Assembly (NCBI GenBank): GCA_015485385.1
Contig: WFTS01000143.1
Coordinates: forward strand, 1-33,372
DNA length: 33,372 nt
DNA from: Kordiimonadales bacterium
GTDB lineage: Bacteria; Pseudomonadota; Alphaproteobacteria; Sphingomonadales; Kordiimonadaceae
Reading direction: 5' to 3'
Below the pieces are notes generated by a model. The model was given only the letters and a program-made list of their open reading frames with translations, was not told the origin of the DNA and searched no databases. Shown here piece after piece: positions 9,661 through 17,255 of the stretch; position 1 is the first letter of the stretch; each line of letters starts with the position of its first letter. Made by a program: the position numbers and the translations under genes.

Positions 9661-9688
9661 AACCATTAATATAGGGCTTTGAGTATCT

Positions 9689-11032
9689 ATGGCATCTGCT
9701 GCTGAACAACTTGCGTCGAATATTAGCCTGTCCTCCTTTGGTAAAGCCACGGAGCTCAAGCAGCGTATTTGGTTTGCCCTAGGCGCCCTTGTGGTGTTCC
9801 GACTTTGTAGTTATATCCCGCTGCCGGGCATCGATGCACAGGCACTTGCGGGTATGTTTGCCCAGTTTGGCGGCGGTATCCTTGATATGGTCAACACCTT
9901 CTCCGGAGGTGCTTTGCAGCGTATGTCGATCATTACGCTCGGGATTATGCCTTATATCTCGGCTTCTATTATCATGCAGCTGTTGACCACTATGAATTCC
10001 ACGCTTGCACAGTGGAAAAAAGAAGGGGATCAGGGGCGCAAAAAGATCAATCAAATGACCCGTTACGGAACGGTCCTGCTGACAATTGTGCAAGGCTGGG
10101 CGGTAGCTGGCGGCCTTATGGGCCAGCCGGGTGTTGTGGTTGATCCGGGCTTGTTCTTTCAAATCACCACTGTGATTACACTGGTGGGCGGCACCATGTT
10201 CCTGATGTGGCTGGGCGAGCAAATCACTCAGCGTGGTATTGGAAATGGTATTTCCTTGATTATTTTCGCGGGCATCGTGGCAGAACTTCCGGGCACTATT
10301 GCTCAAGCGTTTCAGTTGAACCGCACAGGCGGTCTGTCGGCGGGTCTTTTGTTCGCTATGATCATCGGTGTGGCAGCTTTGGTGTGGTTCATTGTATTTT
10401 GTGAACGCGCTCAGCGCCGGGTTGTCGTTCAGTATCCTAAGCGCCAGCAGGGCAACCGCGTGTTTCAGGGTGATAAATCGCATTTGCCGCTAAAGCTGAA
10501 TGTTGCGGGTGTTATTCCACCAATTTTTGCGAGCTCGCTTTTGCTGATGCCGCTTACGGTCGCGAATTTATATGCGGCAAATGGCCCAGAGTTTCTTGGT
10601 ACAATCACAGCGATACTTGGCCCTGGAAAACCTGTTTATATCGCGTTTTATATCGCGTTGATTGTTTTCTTCTGCTTTTTCTACACGGCTATTCAGTTTA
10701 ATCCTGAAGACACTGCCGATAATTTGAAAAAGCAGGGCGGTTTTGTCCCCGGCATTCGCCCCGGCAAACGTACCGCTGAATATTTCGATTATGTTCTAAC
10801 GCGCCTTACTGTTGTTGGTTCCGCGTATCTTTCGATTGTTTGCGCAATTCCAGAGTTTTTGATCAGTCAAGCTTCTGTGCCATTTTATCTTGGCGGAACA
10901 AGCTTGTTGATTGTGGTCAATGTGACTATGGATACGGTTACACAGATACAGTCTCACTTGATGGCACAGCAGTATGAAAGCCTTCTTAAGAAAACTCGCC
11001 TGAAGGGCAAAGGCAAAGGCGCGCGCAGATGA
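9689..11032 (+). CDS. secY: Protein translocase subunit SecY
   Basis: The 447-residue polytopic membrane protein has about ten hydrophobic segments. It carries SecY signatures: YIPLPGID near residue 44, the plug region (FSGGALQRMSIITLGIMPYISASI), GNGISLIIFAGIV, FNPEDTADNLKKQGGFVPGIRPGK and the basic C-terminus. It forms the protein-conducting channel of the inner membrane with SecE and SecG. Its stop overlaps the adk start (ATGA 11029-11032). It follows rplO as in other bacteria; no rpmJ gene follows it. Confidence 0.98.
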   Translation: MASAAEQLASNISLSSFGKATELKQRIWFALGALVVFRLCSYIPLPGIDAQALAGMFAQFGGGILDMVNTFSGGALQRMSIITLGIMPYISASIIMQLLTTMNSTLAQWKKEGDQGRKKINQMTRYGTVLLTIVQGWAVAGGLMGQPGVVVDPGLFFQITTVITLVGGTMFLMWLGEQITQRGIGNGISLIIFAGIVAELPGTIAQAFQLNRTGGLSAGLLFAMIIGVAALVWFIVFCERAQRRVVVQYPKRQQGNRVFQGDKSHLPLKLNVAGVIPPIFASSLLLMPLTVANLYAANGPEFLGTITAILGPGKPVYIAFYIALIVFFCFFYTAIQFNPEDTADNLKKQGGFVPGIRPGKRTAEYFDYVLTRLTVVGSAYLSIVCAIPEFLISQASVPFYLGGTSLLIVVNVTMDTVTQIQSHLMAQQYESLLKKTRLKGKGKGARR

Positions 11033-11676
11033 TTATCATTCTTTTTGGTCCTCCGGGTGCGGGCAAAGGCACGCAAGCACAGCGCATTGAGAAAGAGAAC
11101 GGTCTTGTTCAGCTTTCCACAGGCGACATGCTGCGCGCGGCGGTTGCTGCGAAAACGCATTACGGCCAAAAAGCACAGGAAAAGATGCAAGCCGGTCAGC
11201 TTGTATCGGATGATATTGTTATCGGGATCATCGCAGATCGCATCAAAGAAGATGATTGCAAGAATGGTTTTATCCTTGATGGTTTCCCGCGCACAGTCGC
11301 GCAGGCTGAAGCGCTGGACGAAATGCTCTCTGAAGGCGGCGTAGCCCTTGATGCTGTGATTGAAATACAAGTTGATGATAGCGCTCTTGTGGACAGAATC
11401 AGTGGCCGCTATACCTGCGCAAATTGTTTAGAAGGCTATCATGATACCAACTTGAAACCAAAAGTTGACGGCGTATGTGATGCCTGCGGCGGTACTGAAT
11501 TTAAGCGCCGCGCAGACGATAACGCCGAAACGGTTGAAAAGCGGTTGAAAGAATATTACGCACAAACGGCGCCAGTGCTGCCTTATTATGCGAAAAAAGG
11601 AATTTTGCAGCAAGTTGATGGTATGAAATCCATTGATGACGTTGCTGCACAAATAGCGGCTATTTTGGCTGCGTAA
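11029..11676 (+). CDS. adk: Adenylate kinase with zinc-type lid
   Basis: The 215-residue enzyme interconverts AMP, ADP and ATP (ATP + AMP = 2 ADP). The P-loop GPPGAGKG is at residues 8-15, the STGDMLR AMP-binding segment at about 30-36 and DGFPRT at about 84-89. The long-form lid carries four cysteines, Cys130, Cys133, Cys150 and Cys153 (C-x2-C-x16-C-x2-C), the pattern of zinc-binding adenylate kinases such as the Paracoccus enzyme. The E. coli protein lacks these cysteines. It overlaps secY by four bases and is probably translationally coupled to it. Confidence 0.97.
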   Translation: MIIILFGPPGAGKGTQAQRIEKENGLVQLSTGDMLRAAVAAKTHYGQKAQEKMQAGQLVSDDIVIGIIADRIKEDDCKNGFILDGFPRTVAQAEALDEMLSEGGVALDAVIEIQVDDSALVDRISGRYTCANCLEGYHDTNLKPKVDGVCDACGGTEFKRRADDNAETVEKRLKEYYAQTAPVLPYYAKKGILQQVDGMKSIDDVAAQIAAILAA

Positions 11677-11694
11677 AAAACTGTTGGAAGGCAG

Positions 11695-11722
11695 TTGACG
11701 TTTGGGGCTTTATTCATATAAT
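11695..11722 (+). promoter_or_regulatory. Sigma70-type promoter of the alpha operon
   Basis: TTGACG (11695-11700) and a perfect TATAAT (11717-11722) are separated by 16 bases. They lie in the 115-base gap between adk and rpsM. Transcription would start near 11729-11730 and give a leader of about 60 bases before rpsM. This is the best promoter match in the ribosomal cluster. Confidence 0.8.
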
Positions 11723-11791
11723 CCCCGGCTTCGACGTGTCTTGCAATTTATTGTCGTAAGATGAGAACTATTTAGATCAGGAGAAACGGTT

Positions 11792-12160
11792 GTGGCGCGT
11801 ATTGCTGGCGTTAACATTCCGACAAATAAGCGAGTAGAAATCGCTTTGACCTATATTCACGGTATTGGCCGCACTGCGGCTGCAGGGATTTGCGAAAAGC
11901 TAAATTTCCCTCGTGAACGGCGGGTTTCGGAACTTACGGATGCTGAAGTTATTCAGATCCGGGAAATGATAGATTCAGATTTCACTGTTGAGGGTGACCT
12001 CCGCCGCGAAGTTTCAATGAATATCAAACGGTTGATGGACCTCAAGACTTATCGTGGTCTGCGTCACCGTAATAAATTGCCTGTGCGCGGCCAGCGTACA
12101 TCGACAAACGCGCGTACTCGTAAGGGTAAAGCGGTTGCGATTGCAGGTAAGAAGAAGTAA
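11792..12160 (+). CDS. rpsM: 30S ribosomal protein S13
   Basis: The 122-residue product is S13 ([31 protein letters not shown]-like [43 protein letters not shown]). It sits in the 30S head, contacting tRNA and L5. The start is GTG 11792, with CAGGAGA about 8 bases upstream; it gives the conserved ARIAGVN N-terminus. It is the first gene after the alpha-operon promoter. Confidence 0.97.
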   Translation: MARIAGVNIPTNKRVEIALTYIHGIGRTAAAGICEKLNFPRERRVSELTDAEVIQIREMIDSDFTVEGDLRREVSMNIKRLMDLKTYRGLRHRNKLPVRGQRTSTNARTRKGKAVAIAGKKK

Positions 12161-12201
12161 TTTAGGGTTTGGCTGTTTAGGGCTCCCCCGTTAATTTAGG
12201 G
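12161..12201 (+). repeat. Three TTTAGGG copies in the rpsM-rpsK gap
   Basis: TTTAGGG occurs at 12161-12167, 12176-12182 and 12195-12201, that is 15 and 19 bases apart, within a 51-base spacer. The last copy lies just ahead of the rpsK start and could serve as a ribosome site. The meaning of the other two is unknown. Confidence 0.4.
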
Positions 12202-12211
12202 CTTGATAGAG

Positions 12212-12601
12212 ATGGCAAAAGATACTGGACGCGTAAAGCGTAGTGCACGGAAAAACATCAGCAATGGTGTCGCGCACGTGAATTCAACATTCAATAATAC
12301 AATGATTACAATCACTGACGTTCAAGGAAATGCTATTTCTTGGTCATCAGCGGGTATGATGGGCTTTAAAGGGTCTCGGAAATCTACACCGTATGCAGCG
12401 CAGGTTGCAGCGGAAGATGCTGGGAAAAAAGCTCAGGAACACGGCATGAAGAACTTGGAAGTGGAAGTTAAAGGCCCAGGCGCTGGACGCGAAAGCGCTC
12501 TCCGCGCACTGCAAGCAATTGGCTTCACGATCTCGTCTATTCGTGATGTCACGCCTATTCCACACAATGGCTGTCGTGCACCAAAGCGTCGCCGCGTATA
12601 A
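12212..12601 (+). CDS. rpsK: 30S ribosomal protein S11
   Basis: The 129-residue product is S11 ([48 protein letters not shown], the C-terminal [18 protein letters not shown]). It lies on the 30S platform near the E-site mRNA. The frame is also open from a TTG nine bases earlier, but ATG 12212 gives the family N-terminus MAKDTGRVK and is preferred. Confidence 0.96.
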   Translation: MAKDTGRVKRSARKNISNGVAHVNSTFNNTMITITDVQGNAISWSSAGMMGFKGSRKSTPYAAQVAAEDAGKKAQEHGMKNLEVEVKGPGAGRESALRALQAIGFTISSIRDVTPIPHNGCRAPKRRRV

Positions 12602-12695
12602 CTGGCAACGTTTGTTTGTGAATTGTGAACTATTGGCGCGACTATTATGGCGCTGAAATCGATTTTTTAGCGTCACTTAAAAAGAGGGTTACAAC

Positions 12696-13712
12696 GTGAT
12701 CCAGAAAAACTGGCAAGAACTAATTAAACCAAATGGCTTAACCATTGTGCCGGGTGCAGACCCGCTCAGGAAAGCAACACTTGTGGTTGAACCGCTTGAG
12801 CGCGGCTACGGAATGACCTTAGGCAATGGCCTTCGGCGCGTTTTGCTGTCGTCTTTGCAGGGCGGAGCTGTAACCAGCATTTATATTGAAGGCGTGCTGC
12901 ACGAATTTTCAAGCGTACCAGGTGTGCGTGAAGACGTGACAGACATGGTTCTCAATATCAAGCGGTTGCCTATTCGTGTGACCTCCGACGGCTCTAAACG
13001 TTTGTCTTTGACAGCGTCAGGCCCGGCGGAAGTAACCGCAGCGTCTATTAATGAAGTTGCTGATGTTGATATCCTTGATAAGGACCTTGTGATTTGTCAC
13101 CTTGATGAAGGCGCGACATTGAACATGGAACTGACGGTTTCGTCCGGAAAAGGGTATGTCGCTGCTGATAAGAACCGTCCTGAGGATGCTCCGATTGGTC
13201 TTATTCCGGTTGATGCGCTTTATAGCCCGGTCAAAAAAGTAAGCTACAAAGTTGAGGCCACCCGCGAGGGCCAGGTTCTGGACTATGATAAGCTGACAAT
13301 GGAAGTTGAGACAGACGGCACGGTAACGCCTGAAGATGCTGTGGCTTTTGCTGCGCGCATTTTGCAGGATCAGTTGCATGTCTTCTTGAACTTCGAAGAG
13401 CCAGAAGAAGCGGCCAAGCCAGACGAAGGTGAAGAGCCTGCGTTTAATCGCCAGCTTCTTCGCAAGGTTGACGAACTTGAGCTATCTGTTCGCTCTGCCA
13501 ACTGTCTCAAGAATGATAACATCGTCTATATCGGTGATTTGGTTCAAAAGACAGAAGCAGAAATGCTACGGACGCCAAACTTTGGCCGCAAGTCACTGAA
13601 CGAAATTAAGGAAGTTCTAACCACTATGGGCTTGCGCCTTGGTATGGAATTGCCTGCTTGGCCGCCTGAGAATATCGAAGAATTGGCCAAAAAACTAGAG
13701 AATGATTACTAG
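12696..13712 (+). CDS. rpoA: RNA polymerase alpha subunit
   Basis: The 338-residue product has the N-terminal dimerisation domain ([27 protein letters not shown]) and the C-terminal helix-hairpin-helix domain ([39 protein letters not shown]). That domain contacts promoter UP elements and activators. The start is GTG 12696 with AAAGAGGG about 8 bases upstream, giving the typical [13 protein letters not shown]-terminus. The gap before it is 94 bases, without a convincing promoter. Confidence 0.98.
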   Translation: MIQKNWQELIKPNGLTIVPGADPLRKATLVVEPLERGYGMTLGNGLRRVLLSSLQGGAVTSIYIEGVLHEFSSVPGVREDVTDMVLNIKRLPIRVTSDGSKRLSLTASGPAEVTAASINEVADVDILDKDLVICHLDEGATLNMELTVSSGKGYVAADKNRPEDAPIGLIPVDALYSPVKKVSYKVEATREGQVLDYDKLTMEVETDGTVTPEDAVAFAARILQDQLHVFLNFEEPEEAAKPDEGEEPAFNRQLLRKVDELELSVRSANCLKNDNIVYIGDLVQKTEAEMLRTPNFGRKSLNEIKEVLTTMGLRLGMELPAWPPENIEELAKKLENDY

Positions 13713-13747
13713 AAAACCTCTCCCTGCTGCAATCAGTAAGGGGGACA

Positions 13748-13798
13748 CCTGCCGGTACTAGGCCTCGCAAATAAATGCGGGGCTCAAGGCCGGACAGG
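13748..13798 (+). other. Structured RNA in the rpoA-rplQ spacer
   Basis: An outer stem CCTGCCGG (13748-13755) pairs with CCGG (13790-13793) and CAGG (13795-13798), with a bulged A at 13794. Inside it, GCCTCGCA (13762-13769) pairs with TGCGGGGC (13776-13783; one G-T) around the loop AATAAA. No T-run follows. The AGGAG of rplQ begins six bases after the outer stem. It could be a regulatory leader for L17 or a processing site. Confidence 0.5.
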
Positions 13799-13816
13799 CA
13801 ATCAGGAGTAAGACCC

Positions 13817-14239
13817 ATGCGTCACCGTAAAGCCGGACGTAAACTAAATAGAACCGCAAGTCACCGTAAAGCAATGTTCATGAACCTCAGCCAAGCGCTG
13901 TTGAAGCATGAGCAAATTGTGACCACATTGCCAAAAGCAAAAGACCTTGCGCCAATCGTTGAAAAGCTGATTTCACTCGCGAAGAAAGGTGGCCTTGCTA
14001 ATCGCCGCCTCGCTGTTTCACGCCTTCAGGATGAAACACTTGTGAAAAAGATGTTTGACGAACTTGCTGACCGCTACAAAGAACGCCCAGGGGGTTATAC
14101 CCGCGTTCTCAAAGCTGGCTACCGCCACGGCGACAATGCGCCAATGGCTGTGATTGAGCTTGTGGACCGCAACGAAGATGCCAAAGGCCAAGACAGCGGC
14201 CCAACCATGGACGTTGACGGCGAAGAAGACGCGGCCTAA
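13817..14239 (+). CDS. rplQ: 50S ribosomal protein L17
   Basis: The 140-residue product starts [20 protein letters not shown], the L17 hallmark, and contains [26 protein letters not shown]. The C-terminus is an acidic tail (about 121-140) longer than in E. coli. L17 lies near the tunnel exit on the solvent side. The frame is open 14 codons earlier, but AGGAG at 13804-13808 and homology select ATG 13817. It is the last gene of the ribosomal cluster. Confidence 0.97.
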   Translation: MRHRKAGRKLNRTASHRKAMFMNLSQALLKHEQIVTTLPKAKDLAPIVEKLISLAKKGGLANRRLAVSRLQDETLVKKMFDELADRYKERPGGYTRVLKAGYRHGDNAPMAVIELVDRNEDAKGQDSGPTMDVDGEEDAA

Positions 14240-14269
14240 AACCCGCGCCTTCCAAACAGATTTAGAGTT

Positions 14270-14298
14270 AAGGCTGCTCCGATGGGGCAGCCTTTTTT
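14270..14298 (+). terminator. Rho-independent terminator after rplQ
   Basis: AAGGCTGCTCC and GGGGCAGCCTT form an 11-position stem (one G-T) around the loop GAT, followed by TTTT. It closes the alpha operon and separates it from the convergent ubi operon. Confidence 0.9.
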
Positions 14299-14313
14299 CG
14301 TAGGGTGGTTTAT

Positions 14314-15240
14314 TTAGCCCAAGCTAAACTCTGCCAATGCCGGGCTGGCTTTGAAGCCTTCCACAGCGTGCAGGAATCCGTTCGACATTGGGAAACCGTC
14401 GGCCAATCGTTCCAGTTTTTCCGCTGCCGCTTGTGGTGCAAGCTCTCCGTCCAGCGTTTGGCGGAAAATGTTTGCGACCGCCACCATATCCATATCGTGC
14501 GGCGACAGACGGATAGCAGAAACCCTAGCGTGCGCCAGTGCCTCCAGATCGGTAATCACATTATGAAAGGTGTGCGACAGGGTTTGCACGCCGTTGATGC
14601 ATAGGAAATCATCACCGTCAAGCGTGCCCACGTCCATGCCGTCCGGGTCGTTCGCGCACACATAGCGGCAACTATCCTTGGACAAGCCTTTAACGCGCGC
14701 ATGATAGCAGCGGGCAGAAATAGCCAGCGGCATTCGGCCAAAGCCAAAAACTTCAATCGGCACCTTTGCCCCGCGCGTGATCGGCTCGATCGAGTTTAGC
14801 GACAGCTCACCGGGCAGGGCAATGCGCTCCGCCCCGAGCCGCTCAAAATAAGCGCGACTGGCTTCGTTATAGATATTGATAAAGGGGCCAACGGTAAAGG
14901 CGTTGCCGCCCATATTTTGCAGCGCTGTGGTATCGTTGGCCTCAACGGTAAAACCGCTGTCAAACAGGTCTTGAGCGCCTGTGCGCTCGCGTTTGTTCAT
15001 CACTAAAATTGGCGAGGCCAGTATCACGCGCTTACCTGCCGCTTTCAGCCGTTCGGTCACATCTCCGATGGCCGGCATAAAAAACGGCGTGCGTTTTGAG
15101 CAAACAATTTCACCTACGACAACATGGTCAACAGGCGCTTCATCGGCGATGCGGTAATAAAAATCCCGCCACTTTTCAACCGACCAATTGAACAAAACAG
15201 GCCCCATGGTTAGAGAAATATTTTTGCCTTTACTCTGCAC
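14314..15240 (-). CDS. ubiV: UbiV, oxygen-independent ubiquinone hydroxylation protein
   Basis: The 308-residue product is a U32-peptidase-family protein. Cys47, Cys178, Cys191 and Cys195 (C-x12-C-x3-C in the distal cluster, SARCYHARVKGLSKDSCRYVC) reproduce the ligand set of the [4Fe-4S] cluster known in E. coli UbiV. There, UbiU and UbiV form a complex that hydroxylates the quinone ring without O2, using prephenate as oxygen donor. Here it is the last gene of a ubiT-ubiU-ubiV operon, 12 bases after ubiU. The length is close to that of known UbiV proteins. No protease function is expected despite the family name. Confidence 0.92.
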   Translation of the reverse strand: MQSKGKNISLTMGPVLFNWSVEKWRDFYYRIADEAPVDHVVVGEIVCSKRTPFFMPAIGDVTERLKAAGKRVILASPILVMNKRERTGAQDLFDSGFTVEANDTTALQNMGGNAFTVGPFINIYNEASRAYFERLGAERIALPGELSLNSIEPITRGAKVPIEVFGFGRMPLAISARCYHARVKGLSKDSCRYVCANDPDGMDVGTLDGDDFLCINGVQTLSHTFHNVITDLEALAHARVSAIRLSPHDMDMVAVANIFRQTLDGELAPQAAAEKLERLADGFPMSNGFLHAVEGFKASPALAEFSLG

Positions 15241-15252
15241 AGTCTATGCTCC

Positions 15253-16245
15253 TTACTGCCATGATTTCTGGTAAGCCCCAGCGGTAGCCTTGCCGCCTTC
15301 CATCACCTCGGATAGGTCGGGCATATGGGGTACAGCGCCGGTGGCTGCGGTATCTAAGGCGCGGCGAAAGGCGCTAACAACTTTTTTGGTGTAGGCCTTG
15401 CCGCGCTGCCGACCTTCCAGCTTTAAGGCTGTCACCCCCGCTTTGATAAGCTCAGGCAGCACCGAGACAACATTGAGGCTGGTTGGGTCTTCAAACAGAT
15501 ACGAAACCTTGCCGTGCGCCTCGAAACGGCCCTTGCACATGGTGGGATACCCGGCCTTTTCGCCTTCCTTAAAACTGTTGATGGTGAACTCGCCTAGTTT
15601 TGATACCAGTTTGCTGCCGCGTTCTTCATAGTGAACATGGCTGGCTGGTGAGCAGACACCGTTCATATTGGGGGATTGCCCCGTAGCGTAAGACGACATC
15701 GAGCAGCGCCCTTCGGTCATCACGCACAGGCCGCCAAAGCCGAACACTTCGGTTTCTATGTCTATTTCGGTGATCAATTGGGCAATTTCAGGCACGGTAA
15801 GCACGCGCGGCAGCACCACACGCTGGATGCCAAAACGTTCAGCATACCAGCGCACGGCTTCGGGGGTGCTGGCTGCGGCTTGAACAGAAAGGTGGCGGCG
15901 CATTTGGGGGGCATGGGTGGCGGCATAATCCAGCAGGCCAATATCCGCCATAATCAGAGCATCAATGCCAATTTGGGCAGCATCGTCAACCGCCCGGTGC
16001 CAAGCCTCGGGCTGTCCGGCCCGCATATAGGTGTTGAGCGCTAACAGGATTTTCACCCCGCGCGCGTGGGCGTAATCGGCAGCGTCGGCCAATTCTTCGC
16101 GGCTAAAATTCAGCCCCGGAAAATTGCGCGCGTTGGTATCATCGCGCAAGCCGCAGTAAACGGTGTCAGCCCCCGCATCAACGGCAGCGTGAAAGGCAGC
16201 GGGCGTGCCTGCCGGGCAAACCAGTTCAAGAGTATCTGTGGGCAT
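15253..16245 (-). CDS. ubiU: UbiU, oxygen-independent ubiquinone hydroxylation protein
   Basis: The 330-residue product is a U32-family protein with LELVCPAGTPAAFHAAVDAG at the N-terminus. Cys174, Cys181, Cys198 and Cys237 have the spacing C-x6-C-x16-C-x38-C, identical to the [4Fe-4S] ligands reported for E. coli UbiU. It works with UbiV in O2-independent ring hydroxylation during ubiquinone synthesis. Its ATG shares one base with the ubiT stop (TAATG on the - strand), so translation is probably coupled. It could be taken for a YhbU-like collagenase-type protease by name only; cysteines and neighbours argue for UbiU. Confidence 0.93.
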   Translation of the reverse strand: MPTDTLELVCPAGTPAAFHAAVDAGADTVYCGLRDDTNARNFPGLNFSREELADAADYAHARGVKILLALNTYMRAGQPEAWHRAVDDAAQIGIDALIMADIGLLDYAATHAPQMRRHLSVQAAASTPEAVRWYAERFGIQRVVLPRVLTVPEIAQLITEIDIETEVFGFGGLCVMTEGRCSMSSYATGQSPNMNGVCSPASHVHYEERGSKLVSKLGEFTINSFKEGEKAGYPTMCKGRFEAHGKVSYLFEDPTSLNVVSVLPELIKAGVTALKLEGRQRGKAYTKKVVSAFRRALDTAATGAVPHMPDLSEVMEGGKATAGAYQKSWQ

Positions 16246-16997
16246 TATGTTTCCTGTGTTTGTTTTTGGCGGCGATTGCTGCGTTTTGTTAAGGTGCGAA
16301 CTTTGAGTGTGAGTTCCTCTAACGCGTCTTCTTGCGCGCGCAGGCGGGTTTGTTGGCCCCCGGTTAGGGAGGCGGCAACCGCAGCCATATCCGCACTAGA
16401 GCGTCGCCACAGCATATTTAAAAAACCGCCAAGCGGTGCCGCAAGCCGCGCAAAGGGCCCAAGCAGATGTGCCGCGTCGCGGGCCAAATCAATTTCCGCG
16501 CCGTCTACTGCGTTGCGCAGCGCCAGAACCGCCTCGGTGTCGCCGCTAAAGGATAGCGCCCGCGTGAAAAACAGTGCATCCCCATCGATTTTGCCCTCAA
16601 GAAGCGCCAGCAGAACCTCAAATGGCCCGCTGATGGTGGCAGCAGTTCCAAGCCTAGCCGCGATAGGCCCGCCCCCCGTACGGCGTATGGCCATAAGGGT
16701 GGGTTTGTCTATATTTACACGCATCACAAGCGCGAAAGGCAGGTCGGTTGGCACAATCAGAAAAGCAGGGTTTGGCACTGCTTGCATTCGTTCAAACACA
16801 TCTGTGTGGCGCGCGTGCATTTGCCGCATGGCTTTGCTTAAAAGCAGGTTCAAAGGGGCTAGGGGCAGAGGCCGCGCCAAGAAGCCCGCAAATAATATCG
16901 GAGAAAACGGCGGATCCCTTAGGGAATTTGGGGGGGTGTTTTCGCACTCAAGAGAGGCGGCACGCAAAGAAGCAGGCGGCATAATCATATGCTCCAT
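16245..16997 (-). CDS. ubiT: UbiT, SCP2-domain lipid-binding accessory factor
   Basis: The 250-residue product has an SCP2 sterol-carrier-type domain in its centre (about residues 75-160: NPAFLIVPTDLPFALVMRVN, GPFEVLLALLEGKIDGDALFFTRALSFSGDTEAVLALRNAVDG). It is therefore the UbiT partner of UbiU/UbiV, thought to bind hydrophobic ubiquinone intermediates. The C-terminus is basic and Gln-rich and longer than in E. coli. ATG 16997 is chosen; an in-frame TTG one codon upstream (17000) is better spaced from AGGGAA and is possible. It heads the operon. The weak sequence conservation of the family leaves some doubt, but the coupled ubiU and ubiV make the call strong. Confidence 0.85.
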   Translation of the reverse strand: MEHMIMPPASLRAASLECENTPPNSLRDPPFSPILFAGFLARPLPLAPLNLLLSKAMRQMHARHTDVFERMQAVPNPAFLIVPTDLPFALVMRVNIDKPTLMAIRRTGGGPIAARLGTAATISGPFEVLLALLEGKIDGDALFFTRALSFSGDTEAVLALRNAVDGAEIDLARDAAHLLGPFARLAAPLGGFLNMLWRRSSADMAAVAASLTGGQQTRLRAQEDALEELTLKVRTLTKRSNRRQKQTQET

Positions 16998-17106
16998 CAA
17001 AACATGCTTCCCTATTGCCGCTGGACCATAGAGCTATGGCACAAAAGGGGATAGAGGACGAAATGTCGCACGTTAGGCTTTCCGTCTTGAGGGCAGGATA
17101 AATATC

Positions 17107-17135
17107 ATCATAGAACCGCCATTTTTTACCTGCAA
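17107..17135 (-). promoter_or_regulatory. Possible promoter of the ubiTUV operon
   Basis: On the - strand, TTGCAG (17135-17130) and TATGAT (17112-17107) are separated by 17 bases. The -10 element matches at five of six positions and the -35 at three. Transcription would start near 17100, about 100 bases before ubiT. No clear FNR-type TTGAT-N4-ATCAA site is present. A short inverted repeat, CCATAG-AG-CTATGG (17026-17039), lies in the leader. Confidence 0.35.
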
Positions 17136-17255
17136 TTTGTGCCTCTAACAGCCCTTGATCGCAGCAGGTACTCATGCTGTCGTTTGCACCCTTGCGCAGG
17201 GCTTGATGCTCGGCCATATAGGGAGGGTGTATTTTTCAAACGGAGTTTGGCACAG

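Noticed and set aside
16066-17031. A 321-codon + strand open frame opposite ubiT and ubiU
   Set aside because: Its product resembles no known protein and is rich in Arg, Ser and Ala. The - strand frames here match UbiT and UbiU with intact cysteine motifs and coupled stop/start, so this is a shadow.
16948-17217. An 89-codon - strand frame in the ubiT-protease gap
   Set aside because: Part of it looks protein-like, but it overlaps the ubiT start in another frame, has no good ribosome site and covers the likely ubiT promoter and leader.
17139-17255. N-terminal extension of the DegP-type protease by 39 codons
   Set aside because: It would bury the signal peptide. The ATG at 17256 has a ribosome site and gives a normal export signal.
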